Below are positions 35,755-47,675 of a stretch of DNA of 64,000 nt, one piece after another. Position 1 is the stretch's first letter; each line of letters opens with the position of its first letter. The position numbers and the translations under genes were made by a program. The stretch covers positions 558,001 to 622,000 of the forward strand of contig NW_026570233.1 in NCBI RefSeq assembly GCF_019649055.1, written 5' to 3'. Origin of the DNA: Paramacrobiotus metropolitanus. Taxonomy: Eukaryota; Tardigrada; Eutardigrada; Parachela; Macrobiotidae. The notes under the pieces are model-generated. The model worked only from the letters and a program-made list of their open reading frames with translations, made no database searches and was not told the origin of the DNA.

Positions 35755-36370
35755 GAGGTGCTGCAATTACAATGGAAGCCAAAATTGTCTTACATTCGGT
35801 CCGGGACCGAATGACCAATAAAAATAAATGGCCAGGACCAAATGACCAATAACAGAAAACGTGCAAGAATACGAACACTTGTTCCTGGCGCATTTCCTAA
35901 CGAAAACCATCAAGCGATATCTCAAACGAAAGACAAAAAAATTTCAAGAATTTTGATACCTAACGGGTCATCCTTTATAAGATCTAAGAGAAAATCGAGC
36001 CATTCTAGTTTGTCGTAGACAGAGCACACGATTTCTGTGTGAAAACTGAAACCAAACCGCGGATGCAAATCCTATGCTATGTCTACGAGAAACTTTAGAT
36101 GCCTCGATTATCTCTTAGATCTTATAAAAAACAACTTGTTTGGTATCAAAATTTTTGAAATTTAGTCCTCATTCGTTTGAGATATCGGTCGATGGTTTTC
36201 GTTGGGAAATGCGCAAGGTGTAAGTGTAAATGTCAGCAGACCGATGGCCAGTCAAAAATTTGGCTGTTTGGTACAGAAAAGTGCTTGGTTGCGCGCGTTT
36301 TGTGATTACATAAGTGTAAGACAATTTTGGCGTCCATTGTAACTGATCGTCAAGTGATGCACGCTCCATA
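35755..36370. mobile_element. Second, degraded foldback element
   Basis: An imperfect large inverted repeat. Outer arms: AATGGAAGCCAAAATTGTCT near 35771 against the complement of AAGACAATTTTGGCGTCCAT near 36318. Inner arms: CGCATTTCCTAACGAAAACC near 35889 against GGTTTTCGTTGGGAAATGCG near 36193, and TTATAAGATCTAAGAGA near 35975 against TCTCTTAGATCTTATAA near 36109. There is no coding capacity. No clean target duplication was found, so the limits are approximate. Confidence 0.7.
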
Positions 36371-37044
36371 GCAGAGCATACATTTCCACAGCAGAGCCAA
36401 AAACCAAAAAAAGCGTACGTAACACTTTTCCAATTTCACAATCCAATACCATTTTCCAGTGGCATTGGCGAAGTTAACCAGAGAAGAATTGTTAATTATC
36501 TTTATCTTTAACAAAATGCTCTAACCAAACAGTTGGCTGGTGCAAAGAAGTTGGTAGCCGTCTCTGTAGCTCTCTGAATTTCAGTAAGTACGTACATGTA
36601 ATATCGTACTTTCGTTTTTAATTTTTCCGCATACTTACTATGTGGAATTTTGACACAGATCACTCTGAGAAATCTGTGTTTAGTTTATGACGGATTTGTT
36701 CATAAAATGACAGCGGAATAAAATTAAGTATATATCTATTATTATATATCTGAATAAAAAGTTCAAAAAACATATCTGCTGTTTACAGTTCACCTATTCA
36801 ACTTTCAGTGTAAACATTTGTCGGTGAGTATCACTCCCGCTCGGTGCAATGATGTGGTTATCAACCACCACTAGTAAAATACAAGAAGCATCTTACATTC
36901 GGCAAAGCAAAATGGATAAATCGTGAAAGCGTAAAAACGGAATTTTTTACTAAAAATCAGTTTATCATTTTCACTCCGAAGCATTCCATTTTTTTTACAA
37001 ATGCTCTGTTTGTACGCATGAACTGGACGGTAGCGGTAATTTTG

Positions 37045-37396
37045 TCACTCACTCATTCACTCATCTAGCAAGCTATTCAGCGGCACTGGTGCTTGGTAGC
37101 TCGGTCAGCGTATTTTGCTTATTCGGCAGTGATAGCTTGTTTACCCACTCGCATAGAGATTTTGCTCACTGGGCAGTGGCAGCGGTGGTAGCTTGGTCAC
37201 TCATTCATGTAAAGATTTTGCTTACCGGGCGGTGGCGGTAGCTTGGCAGTTCCTCACAAAGCGAACTTTTACACTGGACAGTGATTGTAGCTTGGTCTCT
37301 CTGTCGCCTTACATTGGCCCATAGGCTTGTAGTAAGTGTTTTAGAAGAGCGGTTGTAACTGTAACGGTCCGTGCGTTTGTAACGGTCCGTGCGTTT
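37045..37396. repeat. Degenerate tandem repeats and an 18-bp duplication
   Basis: From about 37045 to 37310, units of roughly 60 bp recur with phrases such as GGCAGTGGCAGCGGTGGTAG, CTTGGTCACTCATTCA and AGATTTTGCTYAC. At 37361-37396 the unit GTAACGGTCCGTGCGTTT occurs twice in tandem. No gene could be supported between 34523 and 38147 apart from the A relic. Confidence 0.7.
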
Positions 37397-38180
37397 ATTT
37401 CGTAATACGTACAGATATGGTCTGAAGTTAAAACCTCCCAATATTCTACAAAATTAAATGCGCCGACAACAAAAGCCGAGAGACTTACTTGGGATTACTT
37501 ACTTATTAGGTTTTGCGGTTGGTGACAGACTAGTGTCGTTCGAAAATAAGGCAATCTATTCGTTCAATTGGAGTATTTAATAATTCGTGTTAAGTATTGC
37601 ATCCAGGCAAAATTTTTCTAAGTTTAAAGGTCACCTTGAAACAGGGTTGTATCGTTTGCGGCATCGTGCCGGCACAGTTCTGATCGAAAGTTTCGAAAAA
37701 AATATCATGTGAGCCACTTCTGGACTATACGCGATCTAATGGCGTTGTCCGCTTGTTCAGAATTTTTGTGGTTAGCGAGATCTAAAAACTTTGGGGCGCC
37801 GCGCGTAGTATAGATATAATATCTATAATCTGCGCAAAATTCATTTTCCAGACATAAACAGATATGTTATAGGCAGTATGCAATGAATAATTTTACATTC
37901 ATATCTATGACCCGTGCATTCATATTTCTTTATGCCTGTGCTTCACAGCGCCGAAAACGCTGCTTGAGACAAAAACTTCGCTATTACAATACGATTAAAG
38001 TAAGCATTTAAGCAACAAATAAGAAAAAGTACGGAAAACACGGCAATATTCAATAATTAAACCAAAAACAAAATTTGGTGACACGGCTATTTACCGAGTT
38101 TCCTTTAAATACAGCAAACGGATTAGTAACAGAACGATTCGCAAGCATTACACAACATTATCCAAGCGGATGTCGATGTT

Positions 38181-40057
38181 CTACTGGTAATGGGCAACAT
38201 GACCTTTGCCTTGGGCCGCAGCGTGCAAAATGTTGTTCCGATCAATGCTGTACGTCACATTAAACTGGCACTCGCCGGCCTTCCGCAGAGGCAGATCCGG
38301 AATGACAAACCCACCAATGCGGAATTTGTCGATATGGAATCCACGCTTACTCTGATAAACATCGAACTTTGAGGCAGGCTGATAATCGCGGGCTGTAACG
38401 GTAGCTTTCGTAACGCTCGTAGGATACGCTGTTCCCCGGGGAATTAAGCTCATGATACGCGTAGTGCCCAGCAGCAAATCATCCACAACTTCCAGTCCGT
38501 AGTGGTAAGCTGTGACCTCCTGGATGTTCGTGGCCTGTCGGTTGTTGATACGGTATGACTGCATAGAGGCACCCCGTGCAATCGCCTCATCCGGATCGGC
38601 ATCTACGCACACGACTCCTTCTCGATCGAAAAACGCTTGCAGCTTCTCCTTAACCACCGGCAGCCGACTGCTGCCGCCCACCAAGATGACCTTATCGATA
38701 TCGCCCGGGGTCAAGTTACCGGCTTCCAGGGCGTTCTTTACCGGAACCAGGATCTTCTCGAGCAGGCCGCGAAACATTCCGCTGAAGGTCGCCTTTGTCA
38801 GCACCATGTCGTAATCGAAGTTATCGCGCAGGTTATGCACTGTTTCCCTGTAAGTGCTGGTGTACGGATTGGACAACGCAATTTTGGCTGCTTCGGCGAC
38901 CAGTTTCAGTTTCGCAAGGGCTTTGCTATCGTTTGCCAAATCGATGTTGTGGCGGCAGTGAATATCGTCTAGGAAATGCTGAACAATTTCGCTGTCGAAG
39001 TTCTCCCCGCCCAAATACATGTCGCCGTCTGTGCTGAGGACGCGGTACTCGTTGCGGCCCTCCACCTTCATAATGCTGATGTCCAGAGTACCGCCGCCGA
39101 AGTCGAACACCAGAATCGTGCACTGCTCGTCCACCACGCCGCCGTAAGCGATTGCGGCCGCCGTCGGTTCGTTCAACAGGCTGACGTCTTTGAAGCCGGC
39201 CAGGCGGGCGGCGGTCAGCGTGGCGGCGCGTTGGGTCTCCATGAAATTAGCAGGAATTGTCACCACCGCTGTGGTCACTTCGTTGCCCAGGAATCCTTCA
39301 GCCATCTCTTTCAAATACGCCAGCATCTTGGCGCTGATCTCTTCCGGACGGATAACCTTTTGCCAAATGACTTCACCCGCCTCACTGCACTGATCCACCT
39401 ACAAAACAGGAGTACTTAAATTAAACTGTCACTGTCAGTGTCGGCCAAGGTAAGAGTGGCAAAGCGAAAAATGCTTACTTACAACTTACGGTAACTTACC
39501 GTTTAAACGTTTGCTTAGTGGTATGCAATTTCGATAGTATAATTAATGCAGCGACTACAGTTCCAGTTATTTCTAAGTTTTCCACAAGTTAAAGCGTTGC
39601 CGATTTGAGAATTCTTCTGTTATACGTAAACAGTAAAAACACCCCTTTGCGGCATATCACTCTTGTTTTGGCGAAAAAGTGATGTACCGGTAATGAGGTA
39701 TTTTTTTTATAGACGTCCTTATCCACGTACTGCATTCCTGATACTTACCCGTATCGCAGGAGTTCCTCGGTCGCTGATAATTGCAAAGGGCATCAAATTG
39801 CGTTCCGTCGTCACCGCGGGATCGTCGAAGCTGCGTCCGATGATACGCTTAGCATTACGGACAGTATTGCGGCTGCTTTCCGGACTCAGTCGCTTGGCGT
39901 GTTTGCCCACATCCATCCCGTCTTTTTCCAAGCGCACCCAGGACGGTGTGGTTGTATCGCCGGCTTGGTTCTTAATAACCTGAGGACTACGACCGTGTTT
40001 GTACACGAACAGGCAACAGTGTGTTGTGCCCAGATCAATGCCTACTCCATCTGCCAT
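38181..40057 (-). CDS. Lidless Hsp70, array copy A3, with premature stop
   Basis: Exons 39749-40057 (309 nt) and 38181-39398 joined in phase 0 (donor GTAAGT) encode 508 aa. The usual A-gene end is at 38148, but here the codons equivalent to Lys-Lys before the final IDIRLDNVV have become Gln and a TAG stop, so the last 11 residues are lost. The ATPase motifs are intact (DLGTT, NEPTAAAIAYG, LVFDFGGGTLDISIM, VILVGGSSRLP). The substrate segment is its own variant (VTKATVTARDYQPASKFDVY). It lacks the Leu-rich linker, lid and EEVD as do the others. The truncation may be tolerated because it removes only the tail after the beta domain. It is divergent from B3, 1.0 kb away. Confidence 0.88.
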
Positions 40058-40304
40058 GGCATTCGGTGTAAGATCGAGCTAAGCAACGCGAAATAGCAAA
40101 TTCTTCGAAGTCCGGAGAGTAGAGAATCACGTAAAATATGCGTTACACCATTTAAAGTGCGAAATGCGGTGCATGAAATTCAGAAACTCACTACTATGAG
40201 ATCGCTCAACAGCTTGGAGAGCACTACTGTAACTGTAACAGACCAAACAGACTCTTTAACAGAGTACGAAATGCAGTATGCAACGATAGAACAGGTGGAG
40301 CGTG

Positions 40305-40460
40305 AACAATACGAACTTTCCAGAAAGCGGCACAGAAAGACATGACACAAAGCGTTCGGCTGTGACCATCAAAGGTAGCGTTTCGTTCAGAAACCGTCTT
40401 TTTGATGCACGGGAAGGAGGTCATGCACCGCAAGTACGTAAAAGTGACCTTAATTGAAGC
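40305..40460. promoter_or_regulatory. Conserved promoter block of pair 3
   Basis: Contains CAGAAAGCGGCACAGAAAGA, then ACACAAAGCGTTCGGCTGTG and ACCATCAAAGG, about 270 bp upstream of the A3 start. It is preceded by TTTCCAGAAAG, the only block with a spaced TTCnnGAA pair. An inverted CCAAT word (CCATTGGCT) lies at about 40468, following GTGACCTTAATTGAAGC, which is shared with pair 4. Confidence 0.65.
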
Positions 40461-41050
40461 ATTACCATTGGCTACGAGGACTAACTCATCTGGCTGCTGC
40501 CGTACTAGTACTTCCAGCATACAGTTCGATTTACGGTAGTTGCGGTAATCCGTGAAACTGCAGGCTACGAATTTACGAAATGATCTGTGGTCATAATTAC
40601 TGTATCATATCCCAGAATTTGTTGTTGTAATTTTACCAGGTTTGACACTTCGAGTTATATCCTGTGGCTGGAATTACCAACTTTGAATATTTTAATTTTC
40701 GCACAATCAATTCGAACTACACAGAGGTATGTACCCTAATTAGTTACTGGAAACAGTGAAGTGGCTTAGCACACCGGTCGTAGTTTACAATCCGCATTCT
40801 GATATTATTTTACGGTACACAGATGGTATCCGCGTTCTGGTACAACGTCACTTATAAACGAGGACGATATTTGTTACTACAGTTTTGAACGATCTTGTAT
40901 TAAGCTAAATTGATCGACTTAATTATAATACTACCATCGTGTACTTTGTAATAAGATCACCGTACCAGTGCCCTTTTTTTCTGTACCGCTTACGTCCGCC
41001 CGTTAAGTTAACATATCATCGTTAAATTCTGCTCGATATTTTTCCAGAAA

Positions 41051-43440
41051 ATGAGCGAGTTGCGGTTGGGAGTGGAAATCGGGTTCAAGAAGATAACTAT
41101 TGCGCTGTACGAGAACGGTGTGCCGCGTGTAATGTCCAGTTTTCCTTCCATCGCGGCCTGTAGTATTGATCGCACCGAATGGCACTTCGGCGTGGACGCG
41201 CGCAACTACAAAGCTGATACCAGATACTGTTTCTTCCCCTCGGTGAAAGACACGCTGCTGGCTTATGGCTACGGTGAGCAAAATCCATCTATTCCATTTA
41301 TGTTGGAAAATCTGTTCGCGCGTATCAGGATGATTGCGCAAGCCGAACGCAAGCAGTGTATCCGTGGCATCGTTTTCGTTTTGTCGCATAATCTGGATTC
41401 CATCCACGTTATTCGGCAAGCGGTGGTGGGTGCCTGGCAGACGATTGGCGTACTCGATGTCCTGTGCATCTCCGACCCATCAGCCATTCTGCTGGCGTTT
41501 ACCGTACAGACGTTGGACCGACAATCGTTTCAAACGAGCGCCACTGAGCCGCTTTTTCTGTTGGTGTGCAATGCCGATTCTGACCATTTCCGGATGGATG
41601 TCTTCGCTGTGATCAGCAACAACCATGTCGTCAAATGTCAGAGCAGCCAGCATGTTCTGGTTAATTTTTTCGTTGAAATGCGCCGGCGCGTGGCAGATGC
41701 GATCCACCAGAAGCTGAAAAATATCGGCATGTCCCCATTAGATGACCGCTCGTTGGCGCAGCTGCGGGAAGACTGTTGGGACCAGGTGGCGTTATTTAAC
41801 GATCACCGAACCGAAAAAGTGACCATTCGCTCTCCGTTCCACAAGGATGCCGTGGTGTATCAGCGGCAGGCATATTACGCGGAGATTGAGCCAGTCATCG
41901 AAGCCGCCCGAAAGTATGTCGTGGCAGATTTGACGAGATTTGGTATAATGGACGCGAACAACGGAAATATCAACGGGAAAGTTGAGCTGTTAGTGGTCGG
42001 CGAGAATTCCCGGTTAGGGTTACTGCGCACTGCGCTGGAAGGTGTAACGAAGAGCCAGGTGATTGCCGGAGCGGCGAGTTATGTGGACGATGCGGAGGCG
42101 TTTGGAGCAGCGATAGCCAGCAGTCTGGCGGGAAACAGTGCGAATATCCACAGGCAGCATTTGTTGTTTCGACTGGAAGAGGGACGCGTATTCGACATGG
42201 AAAAGATCATGAAAGCGCTGCCGGTGCAGGAGACCAGCATTGTGGTTCAACCGGCACGGGATATCTTCATCAGCGACCGCCGCGATGTTTCTCTTTCCGG
42301 CTACTTGTACGTTGGCAACCCAAGAGCGCTCGTTGATATTGCCTCATTTCGCTTGGTACTGTGTACTCCGAAAATAGATGACTGCAAAGTGCATTGCATC
42401 GATCTGGAAAGCAGCGTTAACGGTCAGTCGGTGACGTTCATGCGGATGTTGCTGGGAAAGGATTTGCGGATTCAGCTAAAAAAGCTAACGCGCTATAGAA
42501 ACGGTCAACGACTCATTGATTGCCAATTACTGTGGCTAGAGGCGTCGTTTATGTATCAGGAGAATACTGGATCAAGTCAACTTGTTTTTCTTGTGGATGA
42601 CGCCAGCGATTACAAGCCGTTTATGGAAGAGTACGACGCGCGGAATGGGGAGATGCTGAACGCATTTCCTTCTGCAGATGGCGGTACGTATGCATTCTAT
42701 ATAGGAAATTCTTGAACGAAGGGCTGTTTACTGGTAGAGTAATAGCGAATAACGATACACCATCATTTCGGATTACGTGGTCGGTGGTATACCTGTTTGC
42801 AGAGTGTAGGCTGCTAAACTTATGGCAACTTTGAAAATTTGTCGTATGTGTTCTTTTAGTGCGTTCTCAGTGTATGTGCGTGCGTTCATTAGTAAGCTCA
42901 TAAATTCCGCTTTTTAACAAATTAATCAAATTTGAATGCCAAAACCAAATTTATGTGACAGAAAATCTAGGAAAATGCCGTTACTGTACCTTGGCTGTAG
43001 TCGAAGTAAAACACGTATAATTATGATATATTACCATAATAAGTTTTGCGCTGGTTGTTTTTCTAGCGGGCGAATCACTTCCTAAGCTACCGTGGTCATC
43101 AGTGTCCTCGTTTGTCGCTCTTGTCTCAGACCAGTGGCCTACCAAACAGTCCCATGAAATTCATAAAAATCAGCAGCATCCCAGCATTGTTACCGTTAAT
43201 GGCTTCTCCAAGCAGGAATTCGTTGTCGTGGTCCAGCAGTGCCAGGAAGTGACCGAAAAGCTGCAAGTGATGGGAAACACTTTTGTAATCGAACGGCCGT
43301 ACAAGATTCGCAAAGAACCTGTGGAACGCGATACAGTTATCATTGAATTGACTCCGCAAGATTGCGTTCGTGTCAGCTTTCCCAATGAAACCACCAGCTG
43401 GGATTTTTTAAAAAAGTGTCCGGTTTCTTATATCTCGTAA
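41051..43440 (+). CDS. Pseudo-ATPase Hsp70-like protein, array copy B3
   Basis: Exons 41051-42683 and 43067-43440 (phase 1 join, 383-nt intron) give 668 aa. The first exon is 1633 nt, the same as B1 and B5. It starts MSELRLGVEIGFKK; an acceptor-like TTTTTCCAG lies just upstream. Degenerate phosphate loops: GVEIGFKKITIALYENG and LLVCNADSDHFRMDVFAV. The adenosine-like motif ELLVVGENSRLGLLRTALEG is kept, followed by SYVDDAEAFGAAIASSLAG. The middle domain has VQPARDIFISDRRDVSLSG. The last-exon domain is present (SSFVALVSDQWPTKQ, FVVVVQQCQEVTEKL, VRVSFPNETTSWDFLKKC). The whole frame is open, with no sign of decay. The partner is A3, whose own C-terminus is truncated. Confidence 0.82.
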
Positions 43441-44195
43441 TATGACCGGCCAAGGTATCGAAAGGCTTTGGGTAGATAAGCAAAAACTCAGTACTGCTAC
43501 TATAATTGTGCGGATCTTCTTTTCGAAACGAATAATTGTACTTTCACTTTCTTACTAATGTGCGAATAATTTGCCGCTTATCATAACAGGCCTACAGTGC
43601 AGAATTGTGTATTTTGTTTTATTTTGTGTGGCAAGAAATACGAACTGCCAGTCCAGCGTTAGTGCATTGGATTCAATTTTGTTGTCTTTTGCTTCCCGAC
43701 AGGTATTTTGATTGTATGCTTTTATTTAGTTTGATTCCAAATTCCAATGCTTTTATCTGGTATGAATATAAATATGAAACCATTATATGGCATGAGAGTG
43801 ATTACATTATTTGACAGTTTCGCTTCGAATATGCCATAAGTGTTACGTCAGCGATCACTTGTCCAAGTAGAGATGTGCACTGGCTTTAAGTCGGCAACAG
43901 GTAATAAAAACATCGGACAGCGCCGAAAATGGTTTATAATTCACTCGATCCCAACGATTATAATTATAAGCCATAAGGTCAAAATAAATAAAAAAAACTG
44001 TCAAAATAGTCGCATGCTGGAGCAGATATGCCGGCATTTCTGCCGTTTCAGTGCAATACTGCCTGATAAGTAGCAACGTTTTCGCGATTTTACTGCCCAA
44101 TTAAATTAGCGCTGGTTAATATCAACATATTTTAATATAATTATTATATTTGCAGAGTCAACAGAGACAAGCCTCGCTCACAAAAAAACGTTCAA

Positions 44196-44510
44196 ATGAA
44201 TACAGTACATAATCACGTATTGCGTGATTACAGAACAAAGATCATGCATGTTGCCAGACCGAGTATAAAACAGTTGATTAAACTCGTAGCACAATCCTCA
44301 TACCATGCTTATATCTTGTACAGTCTTAAACCGCTTGAAAGTTTGCTAAAAACCTTTTATACTTTGCAACCAACAGAGCGTGCAAAGACAATAATTATTA
44401 TGTACTACTTAGTACCACTTCTGGTGCATGTGCTCATCGTGCTATCACGTACGACGCTCCAGGATTTGCGACAAGATAATGCTTTTCGCAATTTATTAAG
44501 CAGCGAGTAA
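44196..44510 (+). CDS. Hypothetical 104-aa frame in the B3-A4 spacer
   Basis: An ATG-initiated frame with a possible membrane helix (TIIIMYYLVPLLVHVLIVLS) and a short polar tail. It has no recognised domain and no counterpart in the other B-A spacers, which argues against a conserved gene. It could be a chance frame. The rest of 43441-44701 shows nothing recognisable. Confidence 0.15.
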   Translation: MNTVHNHVLRDYRTKIMHVARPSIKQLIKLVAQSSYHAYILYSLKPLESLLKTFYTLQPTERAKTIIIMYYLVPLLVHVLIVLSRTTLQDLRQDNAFRNLLSSE

Positions 44511-44701
44511 ACTAAGACATACTTAAGCAACTAAACAGGAAATATCCGAAACACGAGAAAACTTAAAATAACGGACGTTCGTAGAAAAAAAGTAATTGAT
44601 TCCATTATACATACGCAGTTACAGTATGTGCCCAGGCTCAATGTCCGTGCAGCAAAAGAAATAAGATAAAACCTATTGGTTAACTCGTCAATTCGCAACC
44701 A

Positions 44702-46721
44702 TTAAACGACATTATCCAGGCGGATTTCGATGTTCTTTTTGTAGTGGGCTATTTCGTCTTTCCCTTCCGCCGTTGCGTGCAAGATGTTATTCCCATCGAT
44801 GCTGTACGTCACATCAAACATGCATTCTCCCGCCTTCCGCAGCGGCAGATCAGGAATAACAAAATGGCCAATACGAAACTTGTCCAGACTGAATCCGCGT
44901 TTACTCTGGTACACTTCGAAGTCCACTTCATCTTGATTATCGTAAGCTGTGACGAAAGCTTTCGTAACACTTGTAGGATACACTTTCCCGCGGGGAATCA
45001 ATTCGCGGATACGCGTGCTGCCCACTTGCAAATCCTCTACAACTTTCAGCCCGTAATGGTAGGCTGTGACCTCCTGGACGTTCGCCGCCTGCCGATTATT
45101 GATGCGATAGGACTGCATGGCGGCGCCCCGAGCAATAGCCTCGTCCGGATCGGCATCCGCGCATACAACTCCTTCTCGGCCGAAAAACGCCTGCAGCGCC
45201 TCCTTGACCGCCGGCAGCCGACTGCTCCCGCCCACCAGTATGACCTTATCGATCTCCTCAGGTGACAGCTTAGCGGCTTCCAGGGCGTTCTTCAGGGGGA
45301 CCAGGATCTCCTCGAGCAGAAAGCCGAACATCCCGTTAAAGGTCGCTTTCGTCAACTCCACGTTGTAGTCGAACTCTCCATGCAGTTTGTATACAGTATC
45401 CCGATATATGGGTGTGTACGGACTGGACAGCGCGATCTTGGCCTCTTCGGCAACCAGTTTCAGTTTCGCAAGGGATTTGCTATCTTTTGCCAAATCGATG
45501 TTGTGGCGGCGGCGAATGTCCTCCAGAAAATGCTGGACAATCTCGACATCGAAGTTCTCCCCGCCCAAGTACATGTCGCCGTCGGTGCTGAGGACACGAT
45601 ATTCATTGCGGCCCTCCACCTTCATAATGCTGATGTCCAGCGTGCCACCGCCGAAATCGAACACCAGAATGGTGCACTGCTCGTCCACCACGCCGCCGTA
45701 AGCAATTGCGGCGGCTGTCGGTTCGTTCAGCAGACTGACCTCGGTGAAGCCGGCCAGGCGGGCGGCAGTCAGCGTGGCGGAGCGTTGGGTCTCTATAAAA
45801 TTGGCCGGAATCGTCACCACCGCCGTGGTCACTTCATTGCCCAGGAATGTTTCAGCCATCTCCTTCAGATACGCCAGCATCTTGGCGCTGATCTCTTCCG
45901 GACGGGTCAACTTCGCCCAAATGACCTCACCGCTTTCATTGTATTGTTCCACCTGCAAGACAGTTGCGTTTAACATACACGACCTAAGCGATAATTTCGT
46001 TTTTCTAACCATGACAAGATCCACAAGAACGACGAAGCACTAGGCTGTTACACGATCCAGCAATAATAATCTCCATTAATTCGTAACGAAATGAAGCGCA
46101 AACGCGCAAATTTAAATTTATCAAAATAGTACCGTGTTGTTGCTACTTAGTACTTGCCATGACTTGCTTTCATTCACAGAAAAAATTACTGGTAGACCCA
46201 ATTTTGGAATCATTCATTAATTTACATAACTTATAGCTTCATTAAAGTAATCATGCGATTATATCATTTAAATGGTAAAACGTAAAGATTTGAGTGGTTT
46301 GGTAAAGTAAAAGTCCATCAAAATTAACGACATTCAGGTAGTCATTAAACACATTTGCGTTAGCTATTGCCTATGGCATACTTACCTATCTTTCTTAATT
46401 TTAAACTCTTACCCGAATCCCAGGGGATCCGTTGTCGTTAATAATTGAAAAGGGCATCAGGCTACGCTCCATGGTCACGGCGGCATCATCGAAGCTGCGC
46501 CCAATGAGGCGCTTCGCATTCCGAACAGTGTTGCGGCTGTGGTCCGGACTCTGTCGCTTGGCTTGTTTGCCCACATCTATCCCATCCCGCTCCAGGCGGA
46601 CCCAAGACGGCGTGGTGGTGTCGCCGGCTCTGTTCTTAACCACTTGCGGATTGCGACCATGTTTGTACACAAATAGACAACAATGCGTAGTGCCTAAATC
46701 GATGCCTACTCCATCTGCCAT
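44702..46721 (-). CDS. Lidless Hsp70, array copy A4
   Basis: Exons 46413-46721 (309 nt) and 44702-45952 (1251 nt), phase 0, with a 460-nt intron (donor GTAAGA, acceptor CTTGCAG), encode 519 aa. ATPase motifs: GIDLGTTHCCLFVYKHGR, NAKRLIGRSF, NEPTAAAIAYG, LVFDFGGGTLDISIM, VILVGGSSRLP. The linker position reads NVQEVTAYHYGLKV. The substrate segment is distinct (VTKAFVTAYDNQDEVDFEVY) and the protein ends IEIRLDNVV without lid or EEVD. An upstream in-frame ATG would add nine residues (MLLNFKSNN), but five-way conservation favours MADGVG. It is divergent from B4 with the shortest promoter interval of the array (954 bp). Confidence 0.9.
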
Positions 46722-46954
46722 GTTATTCGATTTGAAATTTAACAACACACTAAAACAATTCTATGCTGTATGCTGGGTCACAACACTTTAATTAACTTTC
46801 ATGTACTTCCAGTGCAAAATCGAATAACTGCGAACACCATTAATTTTAATCACGTTTACGGGCAAATGTCACAGGGTAGATTAACTGAGGTAGCGCGACA
46901 TGTGGATTGAGAAGAAAGGTGAGAACTCTTTACTGCCGCTCTAGGGAACGTACA

Positions 46955-47046
46955 GCGCCAACAATCGGAGCTGTTCAGAAAGCGGCTAACAAAGACACAA
47001 AGCGTGCGGCTGTCTCTGAACATCAGAGCGGTACAGCCTGAAACCG
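46955..47046. promoter_or_regulatory. Conserved promoter block of pair 4
   Basis: Contains CAGAAAGCGGCTAACAAAGA, then CACAAAGCGTGCGGCTGTC and the inverted repeat CTCTGAACATCAGAG, about 260 bp upstream of the A4 start. GTGACCTCAGTTAAAGCG and CCATTGGCT follow at about 47095, as in pair 3. It is the closest to a consensus of the five blocks. Confidence 0.7.
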
Positions 47047-47675
47047 TTTGTTTTGGCCTATGCGCCGGGGTGGGGCCGTACGTATGTACGTAAAGTGACC
47101 TCAGTTAAAGCGTCTCCCATTGGCTGGCTGCGCCTGGCGGTGTGGAGTCGGAAGTCAGGATCTATGCTGTGGGCAGTGGAGGTGGACAAAAGTGTACGGT
47201 CACTGTGTACCGTTGTTCGTTGTTCTCATACAAGTACAGTACTGTATGTACTCTGCAGTTTGCAAGTTGCGGAAACGCAGCTGTGGCGATCTTGGCGACC
47301 CGTTTTGTGTACACACTGCACAGAGTGTTGGTACAGTAGTAATTTTACTGTTCATATAAAGTGTCAAATTGAAATAATGCGGTAGTTCTTATGCATAAAT
47401 TCATTGAGAAAAGAAGTAATACTTGTACTGCAATTCTTTGTATCCTTCCATCGCTTATTGATGCGAGTGAGTCGGAGTGACCCAGGACTTATGAGTTATG
47501 ACGTAAGACTTTTTAAACGTCATCCTGCTAATTTGCTAAAGGAAGAAACTAAACTAAACTCGAAAAAGGAAGAAACTTTACTCAAGTGCCTGTTGTATAT
47601 TACGTAACTAATTGCACGCTTTTTAGCAGCTCGCTAAAGTTAGATCTCGCTCGAGTTTCGTTCTTTTTCAGAAAA

